64,000 bases of DNA from AP-15 sp035538335 (GTDB lineage: Bacteria > Pseudomonadota > Alphaproteobacteria > ATCC43930 > CGMCC-115725), in assembly GCA_035538335.1 (NCBI GenBank), contig DATLKN010000018.1, forward strand, positions 12,528-76,527, given 5' to 3'. Each line of letters opens with the position of its first letter. Position 1 is the stretch's first letter. Made by a program: the position numbers and the translations under genes. This document shows, in pieces, positions 1 to 9,600 of this stretch. The notes under the pieces are model-generated. The model ran no database searches, was not told the DNA's origin, and saw only the letters and a list, made by a program, of their open reading frames with translations.

Positions 1-363
1 ATCGACCGGGCGCTGGAGCGGGGCGAATCCGCGATCGACGAGGATTTCGCCTTTCATCGCGCCATCGCAGAGGCGACCGGCAACCCGCAATTTCCGCACT
101 TCCTCGAATATCTCGGCCGTTTCATCATTCCGCGGCAGAGCATCCGGGTCGCCGCGCACCGCCCGGAAGGCCAGCGCGCCTACCTCCAAACCTTCCAGCG
201 CGAACACGCCGTCATCTGCGCCGCGATTGCCGGCCAGGACGCCCTCGCGGCGCGCGAGGCGATGCGCGTGCATCTCGGCAACAGCCAGCAGCGCTACCGC
301 CGGCTCGCGGCCGAGGCCGGGCTGGGCAACGCCGCCTCGGGCAAGATCCGCGGCGGGCGCTGA
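1..363 (+). CDS. GntR-family transcriptional regulator, C-terminal FCD domain (5' truncated)
   Basis: The reading frame is open from base 1 to the TGA at 361-363 and has no start in the window, so only the last 120 residues are seen. The text resembles the FCD ligand-binding domain of FadR/GntR regulators: an 'EDFAFHRAIAEATGNP' helix followed further on by 'EHAVICAAIAGQDALAAREAMRVHL', whose His and Asp residues commonly bind a metal or carboxylate effector. The N-terminal winged helix lies outside the window. The gene ends 31 bases before the agmatinase and could regulate a neighbouring pathway, but nothing visible shows a target. Confidence 0.85.
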   Translation: MDRALERGESAIDEDFAFHRAIAEATGNPQFPHFLEYLGRFIIPRQSIRVAAHRPEGQRAYLQTFQREHAVICAAIAGQDALAAREAMRVHLGNSQQRYRRLAAEAGLGNAASGKIRGGR

Positions 364-394
364 TTCGCGGCTCGCGGCTCCCCAGATAAGGGGC

Positions 395-1315
395 ATGAGT
401 GCAACCCCGACCTATGCCCTGCGCCCGAGCTTTCTCGGCCTCGAAAGGGCGAGCCAGGACGCCGCGATCGCCGTCGCCGGCATCCCGTGGGATTTCGGCA
501 CCTCGAACCGGCCGGGTGCGCGCTTCGGGCCGGCGGCAATCCGGCAAGCGAGCCGCATGCTGGGGACCGACGACCATCCCTGGGCAGGCCGCGCCGCGGC
601 AGCGCTCGACATCGCCGATATCGGCGATTTCGGCATCGTCCATGGCGACATCGCCGGCACGCTCGCGGCGATCGAGAAGGCGGCGGCGCCGCTGTCGCAT
701 CTCGTCGCGCTCGGCGGCGATCATTCGATAACGCTGCCGCTGTTGCGCGCGCTGGCGCGCAAGACCGGCCCCCTTGGCCTCGTGCATTTCGACGCGCATG
801 TCGACACCTGGCCCGAGAGCTTCGGCCTCGTCTGGGGGCACGGCTCGCCCTTCTACCACGCGATCGAGGAGGGGCTCGTCGAGCCGCGCCGGATGGTGCA
901 GATCGGCATCCGCTCGCCGGTCGAGGCGAGCGTCAACGAGTGGACAATCGGCAAAGGCGTGACGATCGTCACCGCCGAGGAGGTGCATGAGAGCGCGCCC
1001 GCAAGCGTCGCCGAGAAGGTGCGCCGGACCGTCGGCGAGGGCCCGCTTTATTTGAGCTTCGACATCGATGCGCTCGACCCCGCCTTCGCGCCCGGCACCG
1101 GCACCCCGGAAGTCGGCGGGCTTGCGACCTGGCAGGCGCGCGCGATCCTGCGGCGGCTTCGGGGCCTCGCCTTTGCCGGCATGGACGTCGTCGAGGTGGC
1201 GCCGGCCTATGACGCGGCCGAGATCACCGCGCTCGCCGCGGCGACCATCGCCTGGGACTACATCGCGCTGCTCGCTCCGAATCGCGGCGTCGGCGCAACC
1301 GAGGGAATGCCCTGA
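395..1315 (+). CDS. speB: agmatinase (ureohydrolase)
   Basis: Hydrolyses agmatine to putrescine and urea in the cytoplasm. The 306-residue length is normal for the arginase/agmatinase family. Binuclear manganese motifs are all present: 'GGDHS' (D109, H110), 'HFDAHVD' (D133, H135, D137) and 'SFDIDALDP' (D223, D225). The ATG at 395 follows a G-rich stretch, and protein similarity begins there; the frame is open further upstream but that part overlaps the preceding gene and is low-complexity. The next gene makes putrescine from ornithine, so both classical putrescine routes lie side by side. Agmatinase is more likely than guanidinobutyrase or formiminoglutamase, but substrate choice within this family is hard to read from sequence. 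Confidence 0.88.
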   Translation: MSATPTYALRPSFLGLERASQDAAIAVAGIPWDFGTSNRPGARFGPAAIRQASRMLGTDDHPWAGRAAAALDIADIGDFGIVHGDIAGTLAAIEKAAAPLSHLVALGGDHSITLPLLRALARKTGPLGLVHFDAHVDTWPESFGLVWGHGSPFYHAIEEGLVEPRRMVQIGIRSPVEASVNEWTIGKGVTIVTAEEVHESAPASVAEKVRRTVGEGPLYLSFDIDALDPAFAPGTGTPEVGGLATWQARAILRRLRGLAFAGMDVVEVAPAYDAAEITALAAATIAWDYIALLAPNRGVGATEGMP

Positions 1316-1512
1316 CGGGCGCCGCAAAAGGGCCGTCTCCATAAGCCCACGCGATGGGACTTGCATCGCGCGCCCCGCTTGCCCATCTACCCCCTCCGAC
1401 GCAAATCGCACGTGCCTAGGACCCCGCTTCCCCAGGGGTGCCGCTACGACGTAACGCGTCTCTTTCGGCCGAGCCGGCCAACCGTGGGCCGGCGCCCTTA
1501 AGGGAAACGGAT

Positions 1513-1563
1513 ATGCTCGCCGCCCGGCACGTCGCGCGAAGTCCGCGCACGATCAGCATCTGA
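1513..1563 (+). CDS. candidate 16-residue leader peptide
   Basis: ATG at 1513 follows an AGGGA-like ribosome site at 1501-1505 and reads MLAARHVARSPRTISI to a TGA at 1561. It is Arg-rich and sits inside the leader ahead of the ornithine decarboxylase gene. Leader peptides that sense ornithine or polyamines control decarboxylase genes in enterobacteria (SpeFL), but this peptide does not resemble SpeFL, so any regulatory role is conjecture. A second mini-ORF, MAKIRLAAAHP (1636-1671), has an even better GGAGG site at 1623-1627. Short ORFs of this size arise by chance in GC-rich DNA. Confidence 0.2.
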   Translation: MLAARHVARSPRTISI

Positions 1564-1658
1564 GACTTTTCTCTTCCTTCGGCCTTGCCGCGAGCCTCGC
1601 GGCGGGCCGGCTCCGCTCATCCGGAGGATCGTGCGATGGCAAAAATCCGGCTCGCTGC

Positions 1659-1680
1659 GGCGCACCCCTAGGGGTGCGCC
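1659..1680. promoter_or_regulatory. perfect 22-bp palindrome at the leader mini-ORF stop codon
   Basis: The halves GGCGCACCCC and GGGGTGCGCC flank a central TA, giving an uninterrupted inverted repeat. The TAG at 1669-1671 that ends the frame opened at ATG 1636 lies at its centre, in the same frame as the decarboxylase that begins at GTG 1702. As RNA it could form a hairpin just upstream of the start; as DNA it could be an operator. Either reading is inference. Confidence 0.55.
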
Positions 1681-1701
1681 AATCTCCCCACGGTCGACGC
1701 G

Positions 1702-2838
1702 GTGGTCGCCCGCGAGCGCCCCGCGACGCCTCTTTACTGCCTGCGCCCGGCCGCGATCGAAGCCGCGGCGCGCGCCTTCCTCGCCGCCTTTCCGGGCGAG
1801 GTTCTCTATGCCGTCAAATGCAATCCCGAGCCGCGCGTGCTGCGTGCGCTGTGGGCCGCGGGCGTCAGGCATTTCGACTGCGCCTCGATCGCCGAAGTGG
1901 CGCTCGTCGGGGAATTGCTGCCGGACGCGACCGTGCATTTCATGCACCCGGTCAAGGGCCGCGCCGCGATAGCGGCGGCCTATCACCGGCATGGCGTGCG
2001 CGACTTCGCGCTCGACAGCGCGGACGAACTGGAAAAGATCCTGCAAGAGAGCGTGCCGCTGGGGCTCGTCGGCGCGCCGCCGCCGCTCGGGCTGTTCGTC
2101 CGGCTGGCGCTGCCGAAGGGCGGGGCGGTGTGCGACCTTTCGGGCAAGTTCGGCGCGCCGGTCGCCGAGGCGGCGGGTCTGCTGCGCCTCGCGCGGCCGC
2201 ATGCCGGCCGGCTCGGCCTGACGTTTCACGTCGGCTCGCAATGCCTCGAACCCGAGGCCTACGCGCGGGCGATCGCGCTTGCCGGCGCGGCCGTCGAGGA
2301 GGCCCAGGTGACGGTCGACATCGTCGATATCGGCGGCGGCTTTCCGGTTGCCTATCCCGGCTCGGCGCCGCCGCCCCTCTCGGCATACATGGCCGCGATC
2401 GCCGCCGCGCGGACCCGCCGTCTGCCGCCGTCGACGGCCTTGTGGGCCGAGCCCGGCCGGGCATTGGCGGCAGAGGGCGGCTCGCTCGTCGTGCTCGTCG
2501 AGATGCGGCGCGGCTTCGCCCTTTACATCAACGACGGCGTCTACGGCTCGCTCGCCGATGCGGGGGCGCTCGGCTTCCGCTATCCGGCGCGCCGCATCCG
2601 CCTCGGCGAAGCGGCCGGCGCGGCGGCGCCGCTCGCCGATTTCACGCTCTTCGGCCCGACCTGCGACAGCGCCGACCGGATGCGGGGGCCGTTCCGGCTG
2701 CCGGCCGATACGCAGGAAGGCGATTGGCTCGAATTGGGTCAGCTCGGCGCCTACGGGCCGTGCCTTGCGACCCGCTTCAACGGCTTCGGGCCGGCCGGGA
2801 TCGTCGCGGTCGCCGACCCGCCGCTCGCCGCCGGCTGA
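1702..2838 (+). CDS. odc: ornithine decarboxylase, group IV PLP-dependent (alanine racemase fold)
   Basis: Decarboxylates ornithine to putrescine with pyridoxal phosphate. The 378-residue protein shows the PLP-lysine motif 'LYAVKCNP' (K39), 'HVGSQC' near residue 176, the glycine loop 'DIGGGFP' (209-215) and the catalytic 'CDS' of eukaryote-like decarboxylases at C321. The only usable start in frame is GTG 1702, because a TAG lies at 1669. Relatives usually begin a few residues earlier, with a sequence like 'RERPATP' close to the N-terminus as here. Diaminopimelate or carboxynorspermidine decarboxylase are less likely given the C321 context. The long upstream leader suggests post-transcriptional control. 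Confidence 0.85.
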   Translation: MVARERPATPLYCLRPAAIEAAARAFLAAFPGEVLYAVKCNPEPRVLRALWAAGVRHFDCASIAEVALVGELLPDATVHFMHPVKGRAAIAAAYHRHGVRDFALDSADELEKILQESVPLGLVGAPPPLGLFVRLALPKGGAVCDLSGKFGAPVAEAAGLLRLARPHAGRLGLTFHVGSQCLEPEAYARAIALAGAAVEEAQVTVDIVDIGGGFPVAYPGSAPPPLSAYMAAIAAARTRRLPPSTALWAEPGRALAAEGGSLVVLVEMRRGFALYINDGVYGSLADAGALGFRYPARRIRLGEAAGAAAPLADFTLFGPTCDSADRMRGPFRLPADTQEGDWLELGQLGAYGPCLATRFNGFGPAGIVAVADPPLAAG

Positions 2839-2842
2839 GGCC

Positions 2843-3604
2843 TCAGCCCTCGTCCCAGATCCGCTCCGTCAGCGGCAGCCCCTCGATGTCCTTCGGCCCG
2901 AGCGGCCGGTCGGGAGCGACACCCGAGCGCTCGAGCAGGGAAGCGAGCTGGCGCGTGTGCTGCGTCGAATGCCACACGGTGCGCTCCAGCACCTCGTGCC
3001 GCGAGGCCTTGCCGAAATAAGCCTCGACCGGGCGCGCGAAATCGCCGCTCGCCGCGCCCTTCCACCATTCGATGAAGCGCGCCCTGACACTCTCGCCGAA
3101 GGCCGCGATCTGTTCGCTCGACATCGCCGGGTCGGGCTTTACTTCGAGACGCTCGCGGGTGAGCCCGCCGCCTTTTTCTTCCATGTCGAGAAAAGCGGTC
3201 GGGATCTGGAAGATGTGGTGCAGCAGCACGCGGTAGCTGCGCGGCCGGTTCGGCAGCTCCCGTTCCAGCTCGCGGTCGGGCATCTGGCGCACGAGGCGGA
3301 TCGCGGTATCGAGGATATCGGGATAGCGGCGCGCAAGTTCGGCGGGCGCGAGCGCCGGCCCGCCGTCCTCCTTCAATCCGAGGAACTCGACGACGTCGCG
3401 GATCACCTGCGCAAAGACGAAGCGATCGCCGCGCGAGACGATCGGGACCGAGCGCGCACCGAGCCGCCGCAGCTCGGCGAGCCCAGCCTCATCCGCCAAT
3501 ACGTTGATCGATTCGAACTCGATCCCACGGACCGAGAGGTACTCCTTGACCCTGAGGCAGCTCGTTCAATGCGGCTGCCAGAAGACCTTGATCTGTTCGC
3601 TCAT
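2843..3604 (-). CDS. glutaredoxin-like/DinB-like fusion with in-frame UGA at the CxxC position (candidate selenoprotein)
   Basis: The frame runs from ATG 3604, which has an AGAAGGG ribosome site 7 bases upstream, to a stop at 2843 and is open except for one TGA at 3566-3568 (codon 13). The start reads MSEQIKVFWQPH-UGA-TSC, so the UGA sits exactly where the first Cys of a glutaredoxin CxxC is expected; C16 is retained. The thioredoxin fold continues through 'GARSVPIVSRGDRF' (cis-Pro loop) to about residue 75. After that comes a DinB-like helical bundle with 'LLHHIF' and 'WHSTQH' histidines that could bind a metal. Reading through gives 253 residues. Selenocysteine insertion is possible; a nonsense mutation with restart at ATG 3499 is the alternative, but that ATG has no good ribosome site. 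Confidence 0.6.
3533..3565 (-). promoter_or_regulatory. weak SECIS-like hairpin candidate just after the UGA codon
   Basis: Bacterial selenocysteine insertion needs a hairpin directly 3' of the UGA with Gs in its apical loop. Here an outer CGAG/CUCG pairing (bases 2-5 with 30-33 after UGA) can enclose either CUC/GAG with loop AGGGUCAAG, or GGU/ACC with a loop containing GG at bases 21-22. Both stems are short, so this only permits the selenoprotein reading and does not prove it. Confidence 0.2.
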
Positions 3605-3689
3605 GCCCAAACCCTTCTGCCGTCGTGTTCGGCAAGCTAAGCCCGATCGGCGGGCTTGGCAACCGCGCGGCTGCCGGCGAGGCCGCAGC

Positions 3690-6600
3690 TCAGTTCTGAA
3701 TCGTCCAGAAGTGGAACGGGTCGGCAAGGTTCTGGAGCAGCGAATTGCCGGCCGCCGGGAGGCTCGCGGCATAGAGCGATCCGGCGGCGCCGAACGGCGT
3801 GAAGGCGGGTGCGGCCGCCGCGGGGCTGCCGGCTAGCCCGCCGCCGAAGCCGTGGGTGGCGCGCGAGAGCGCGGCCGGTCCCGGCGTGCCCAGCGAGACA
3901 TAGACGCCGCCGCGCCCGTCGGCGGTCAGCGCGAAGTCGGAAGTACTGAATTTGCCGGCCAGCTTGAGGCTCGCGATGGTGACGCCGAAATAGGTCACGG
4001 TCAGCGTATGGTCGGCAAAGCTCGCGGCAAAGGAAAACCCGTTCGCCCCCGACTCGACGATGTCGATCAGATCGCCGGCGGCGAAGCGGGCAATCTTGCC
4101 CGAGAAGGCGCTCGCGTCTTCGAGCCGCAACGTGCCGGTGTTGCCGGTGAAGACGAATTTCTGATGCGCCTTGACGCTGCCGTCGAACTCGGCCGTCGCG
4201 CCGGCGGCAAGGTTGATGGTGCCGTGCGCGTGTTTGTTCTGTCCGACGTTGCCGAAGGCGAGCCGGCCGGAGACGAGGATCGTGCCGTTGTTGGTGAAAG
4301 CGGGCGGACTCACCGGCGGATCGGAAATCTGCCAGACCGCGCCGGCATCGACCTTCACATGGCCGAACCCCGTGATCGAGCCGCCGAGCGCCAGCGTGCC
4401 GGTGCCGTCGCCCGCCGCCAGCTCGAGCGTGCTCAGAGCCCCGTCGCCGACGATGCTGCCGATGAATACCGCGGCCGGATCGATGACAAGGGTGTCGGTG
4501 CCGCCGGAGAAGAGGATCGCGGTGCCGCCGGAGCCGCTGACCGTCGCATCGTTGACGATGCGGTTCACCCCTGTGTCCGAGGCCGATATGTATACCCCGA
4601 CATTGCCCTCGATAAGCCCGGTATTGGTGACGGTCGCGCCCTGGCTACCGGTTAAGAGGACGCCGTTCGTCGCTCCGGACACCAAGCCGCTGTTGGTGAT
4701 TCTGCCGCCCGCCCCGAAATGGATGCCGTTTTCGGTTTCGCCCTCGATCGAGCCGCGATTGACGACCGTGCCCATGCCGCCCGAGCCGCCGAGGCCGACC
4801 GTCGAAAGGCCGTCGAGCCCGCCGAGAATGAGGCCGGTCGCTTGGTTCGTGACACCGCCGCCGGCGGCCAGAACGATCGCGCTGTGCAGCGTCGTCGCGT
4901 TCTCGACCGTGCCGTAGTTGACGACCGTGCCGGCAGCGCCGGACACGACGGTGCCCCTGATACCGCCGATATAGATTGCGACGGCGTTCGCGCCGCCCTC
5001 GATCAGGGCCGTCGTATCGCCGGCGTCGCCGTTCATGACGATGCCGCCCTCGGCGAGGCCGATGGCGTTACTCTGCGTGCTCTCGACGGTGCCCAGGTTG
5101 ACGACCGTGCCTACGCCGCCCGCGATCGGTACCCCGGCGCTGCCGCCCATGAAAATGGCGGTGAAGCCGGCCGCTTCGATCAGACCGTAATTGACGACGT
5201 AGCCACCCTTCGGCATGAAGACCGCGAGGCCCTGGTTGCCGGACGTGCCGGGCTGCGTGCCGAGGCTCTCGACCGTGCCGTAATTGACGAGCGTGCCGCC
5301 GGCCTTTAGGTTGACCCCGATCCAGCCGGCCTCGATCAGCGCCGAACTCGGGCCGCTCGCGCCGTTGGTGACGATGCCGCCGGCGCCGAGATAGGCGGCG
5401 GATTGATAGTACGCGGCATTGCTCTCGACCGTGCCGAGATTGGTCATCGTGCCGAGCGTGCCGCGGATGCTGATGCCGGTGCGCGCGGCGCTCTCGATGA
5501 GCCCGTAATTGGCGACGCTGCCGCCCTCGGCGAGAACGACGGCGGCCGCCGCGACGGTGCCGAGCGCCGTCGTCTCGATCGTGCCGTAATTGACAACCGT
5601 GCCGACCGCGCCGGGCGTCGGGGTGCCGTGCAGGCCGCCGATATAGACGCCGAGCTCGTAGGCCTCGATCAGCGCGCCCGCGCCATTGACGAGGGTGCCG
5701 CCGTCGGCGAGCAGGACGCCCGTCCCGTGCAAACTCCCCGAGAAGAGGATCGAGGAGGTGCTGTCTATCGTGCCATAATTGACGACCGTGCCGGGCTGGC
5801 CGGCAATGACGGCGCCGCTGCGCCCGCCGACGATCAGCCCGTAGCTCGTGCCGCTCGCACCGTTGGCGATCAACCCGCCGTCGCCCATATAGATGCCGTC
5901 GGCGGAGGTGCCGTTTCCCAGAATGGTGCCGTAATTGGCGATCATTCCGGTACCGCCGGCGACGATGATCCCGTTGGCATAGCCGGTGATCGAGCCCGTG
6001 TCGGTGTTGCTGAGGCTGCCGCCGGCCGCGAGAACGACGCCGGAGCCCCTCGTCCCCGCGCTCTCGATAGTGCCGTCGTTATCGATGGTGCCGGCGGCTT
6101 CGGTGACCAAGATGCCGCCTGAGAAGCCGCTGATCAAGCCGCTCGCCTTATTGGTAATGGCGCCTCCGTCGCGGAACGAAATCACGTTGTAGTTATTGGT
6201 GCCGGTCGTTTCGATAGTGCCGAAGTTGGTAAGCGTGCTCGGCCCGCCCGCAGTGCCCGTGATAATCGCATTGTGATACGCTTCAATGAGGGCGGCAGTA
6301 TATACGCGGCTGCCGTTGACGATGGTACCGGCGGCACTGACCCCAATTTGGACGGCGAAGTCGCCGTTTCCGTGTCCAGCGTTCGAAATGACGCCCAGGT
6401 TCTGGACATAGCCGCCGTCGACCAGGATCACCGTGTTGCTGTTGTTGCCGGTGGTGGCCGCCTCAATGGTCCCGGTATTCGTCACCGTTCCCGCAGCGCC
6501 CGTCACATATACGCCAACGAACCTGCTGTGAATCAGCCCGGAATTGTGGACGATGCCGCCGGACCTCAGCCCGATCCCGGTTCCGGTGGTGCCGCTGCCC

Positions 6601-9600
6601 CTGATCATGCCGTAATTGACGACCGTTCCCTTGCCGTTCGCGATAAGGACGCCATCAAAATAGCCGCGAATGTAGGCCGCGGTGTTGGCCGTCGTGCCGT
6701 TGACGACGCTGCCGCCGTCGCCGAGATAGACGCCGTCGCCGGTCTCGCCGATGATCGTGCCGTAATTGCCGACCGTGCCCGCGCCGCCGGTGATCTTGAC
6801 GCCGTCTATGTTGCCTTCGATATAGCCGGGGGCCGGATCGGGCGTGCCGTTGACGACAACGCCGCCGGCGGTCAGGGAAACACCGAACGCGGTCCCGTCG
6901 ATGTAGCCCAGATTGGTCAACGTCCAATCGTAGCCGCCGGTGCCGAACACCGCGATGCTGCCGCTCTTGTTGGTAACAGTGCCGGTCGCGGTGATCGTCG
7001 CCGGGTTCTGCGTCGCCGCATCGTCGAGGACGATGCCATTCGGGAAATAGCCGCTGAAAATGTTGGAGAGACTCGGCTGCAAGGTTAAATCCGTGCCGCC
7101 GCTGCCATCCGTACCCAGATGAAAGACCGGGCTTCCCTGGTTCGTCGCGAGCGTCACCTCGGCGACCACGATGCCGTTGTCGGTTAGCGTGAGCACGCCG
7201 CCCGCATAGTTCGTGCCGTTGGCGACAATGCCCTCGAAATCGATTGTGTCGCCAGCCTGAAAGTTGGTCACGGCGCCGGCGAATCCGCTGGCGTCTGCGA
7301 GGTCGGCTTGCGCGCCCGTGCCGATGAAACCGATCGTCTGCCCGGCGGCGACGGTGCCGTCGAACAGGGCGAGCCCGTTGCGGCCGATGTCGATGACGCC
7401 CCGATCGCCGAGATCCTCGCCGACCGCTCCGAAATCGACCGTTCCGGCATTGACGATGATCGTGCCGTCATTGGTGAAGGCCGGCGGCGAAATGATGACC
7501 GGATCGGTTATCTTCCAGACCGCGCCGGCATCGACGACGACGTTCTGGAAACCGGTGAAATTGGTGCCGAGGCCCGTCAGTGTTCCGGTGCTGCTCGCCG
7601 ACGCCAATTCGAGCGTGTCGTTGCCGGTGCCACCGTAGACGATACCCGTGAACACTGCCCCGGGGTCGTCAATCAGCCGGTTGCCGCTACCCAGGAGCGC
7701 CACCGCCGTTCCGCCATTGACGATGATGGTTCCGTCATTGACGAGTGTGCTGCCGGAACCTCTCATGAAGACACCGTAGCGGCCGCCCGTGATCGTCCCG
7801 TAATTGGCGACGCTCGCCGCCGCGCCCGACAATTCGACACCGTAGTAATTGCCAGAGACGAAGCCGCTGTTGACGACGGTGGCGGCGGTCCCGCCGACCA
7901 CGCCATCGCCCATGCCGCTGATCGTGGCCCCGGCTTTGTTGGTGACCGTGCCGCCTGCCGCGAGATCGACGCCGGACGAATCACTGCCGGCGGCGAGGAT
8001 GGCGCCTGAATTGACGAGGCTGCCGGCGACGCTGTAGAACTCGACCCCGCCCGAATAGCCGCTGATCGTGACGCCCGCGCTGTTGGTGACGCTGCCGCCG
8101 CCGCCGAGATAGACGGCGGCGCTGAGATATGCATCGATCGTCCCGAAATTGACGAGCGTGCCGCTGGCAGCATCGATAAAGACGCCGTGCGCGCCCGCGA
8201 TCAGCCCGCCGGCCTCGTTGGTGAGGACGCCGCCGTCGGCGAACTTCACGCCGCCGTTGTTGGTGCCCGTTCCCGCGATCGTGCCGAAATTGTCGACCGA
8301 GCCGCCGGCGTTCAGATAGGCGCCGGCGCCAAACACGCCGCCGGTCGTGGAGGCGGTGATCGTGCCGTGATTGACGAGCGCCCCGTAGCCCGAGAAATCG
8401 ACGGCGATGTGACCCGAAATGAGGCCGCTCTGTCCGTTGCTGACAATGCCGCCGGCGCCGAGCGAGACGCCGACCGCCGAAATCGTCGAATCGGCGGCGA
8501 TCGAGCCGGAATTGACGAGCGTGCCGCCACCCGAGAGCCCGACCCCGAGCGTATACCCGGTGAGGATGCCGCCGGCCTTGTTGGTGACGCTGCCGGCGAC
8601 CTCGAAATAGACGGCATGCCCGAGGCTGCCGGCGATCCTCCCGTAATTGACGACGGTGCCTCCCGTTCCGTAGAACACGACGCCGCTATAACCGCCGATG
8701 AAGCCGCCTGTCTCATTGACGACGCTGCCGCCGTTGCCGAGATAGACGGCTTTGTCGAACCCCGTGCCGGTCGCGACGATCGAGCCGTAATTGACGATCG
8801 TTCCCGAGGCCCCATAGATGTGCACGGCGCCGGAATAGCCGCTGACCGTGCCGCCGGCCTGGTTGATGACGCTGCCGCCGTCGTAAAAGTCGACGCCGGT
8901 GCCCGATCCGGCCGTGCCCCCCTCGATCGTGCCGAAATTGCTGACCGAGCCGGCTTGGTTGAGAACCAGGATGCCGTCGTTGCCGCCTTCGATGAAGGCG
9001 GTCGCGGCGCGGTTCGTCAGCGTGCCGCCGGCGGTCAGGTAGACGCCGTCGGTCTTCCCCTCGACATGGCCATAATTGGTGACGGTCCAGGCGAAGCCGG
9101 CGGTGCCGAGGACGCCGACATTGGGATCGGTCGCGATCGTGCCGGTGCCGACAAAGGCCGAGGCGGTGATCGTCGCCGGGTTCTGCGTCGAGGGTGTGCT
9201 GAGGACGATGCCGCCGGGATAGCTGCCGCTGAAGGTGTTCGGGTTCTGGATCTGGAGGAGCGTGCCGCCGCTGCCGTCCGTGCCGAGGAGGAAATGCGGG
9301 CTGCCGATCGGCGTCGTCAGCGAGAGGGCGGCGATCACCGTGCCGCCGGCGTTCTTCAGGTCGAGGACGCCGCCCGCATAGGTATAGGAGGCGGCGAGGC
9401 CGATCCCTTTGAGGTCGATCGTCTCGCCGTTCTTGAATTGCGCGACGGCGCCCGCGAAGCCGCCCGGCTGGTCGAGCACAAGCTCGCCGCCGGCGCCGAA
9501 GGTAACGACCTCGCCCGAGGCGACGGTGGTGCCGAACTCGACGATGCCGGTGCCGCCGAGGGTGATCGGCAGGCTGCCGGCGAGCGCGCTGTCGAGGACG

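Larger units (their letters stand above)
1316..1701 (+). promoter_or_regulatory. long structured 5' leader of the ornithine decarboxylase gene (speF-type RNA candidate)
   Basis: This 386-base gap lacks a credible long gene but is dense in base-paired elements. There is a 7-bp stem at 1473-1479/1487-1493 (GCCGGCC), a CCCTTAAGGG palindrome at 1495-1504, a CCGCGAG/CTCGCGG pair near 1590, and a perfect 22-bp palindrome at 1659-1680. A speF RNA motif is known upstream of ornithine decarboxylase genes in alphaproteobacteria. Position, length and downstream gene fit that element, but the assignment rests on context, not on a covariance-model hit. Two mini-ORFs (1513-1563 and 1636-1671) lie inside. 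Confidence 0.5.

Noticed and set aside
2843..3499. Starting the DinB-like protein at ATG 3499 as a complete gene
   Set aside because: That ATG has no good ribosome site and would cut a thioredoxin fold in half, whereas ATG 3604 has a proper site and completes the fold.
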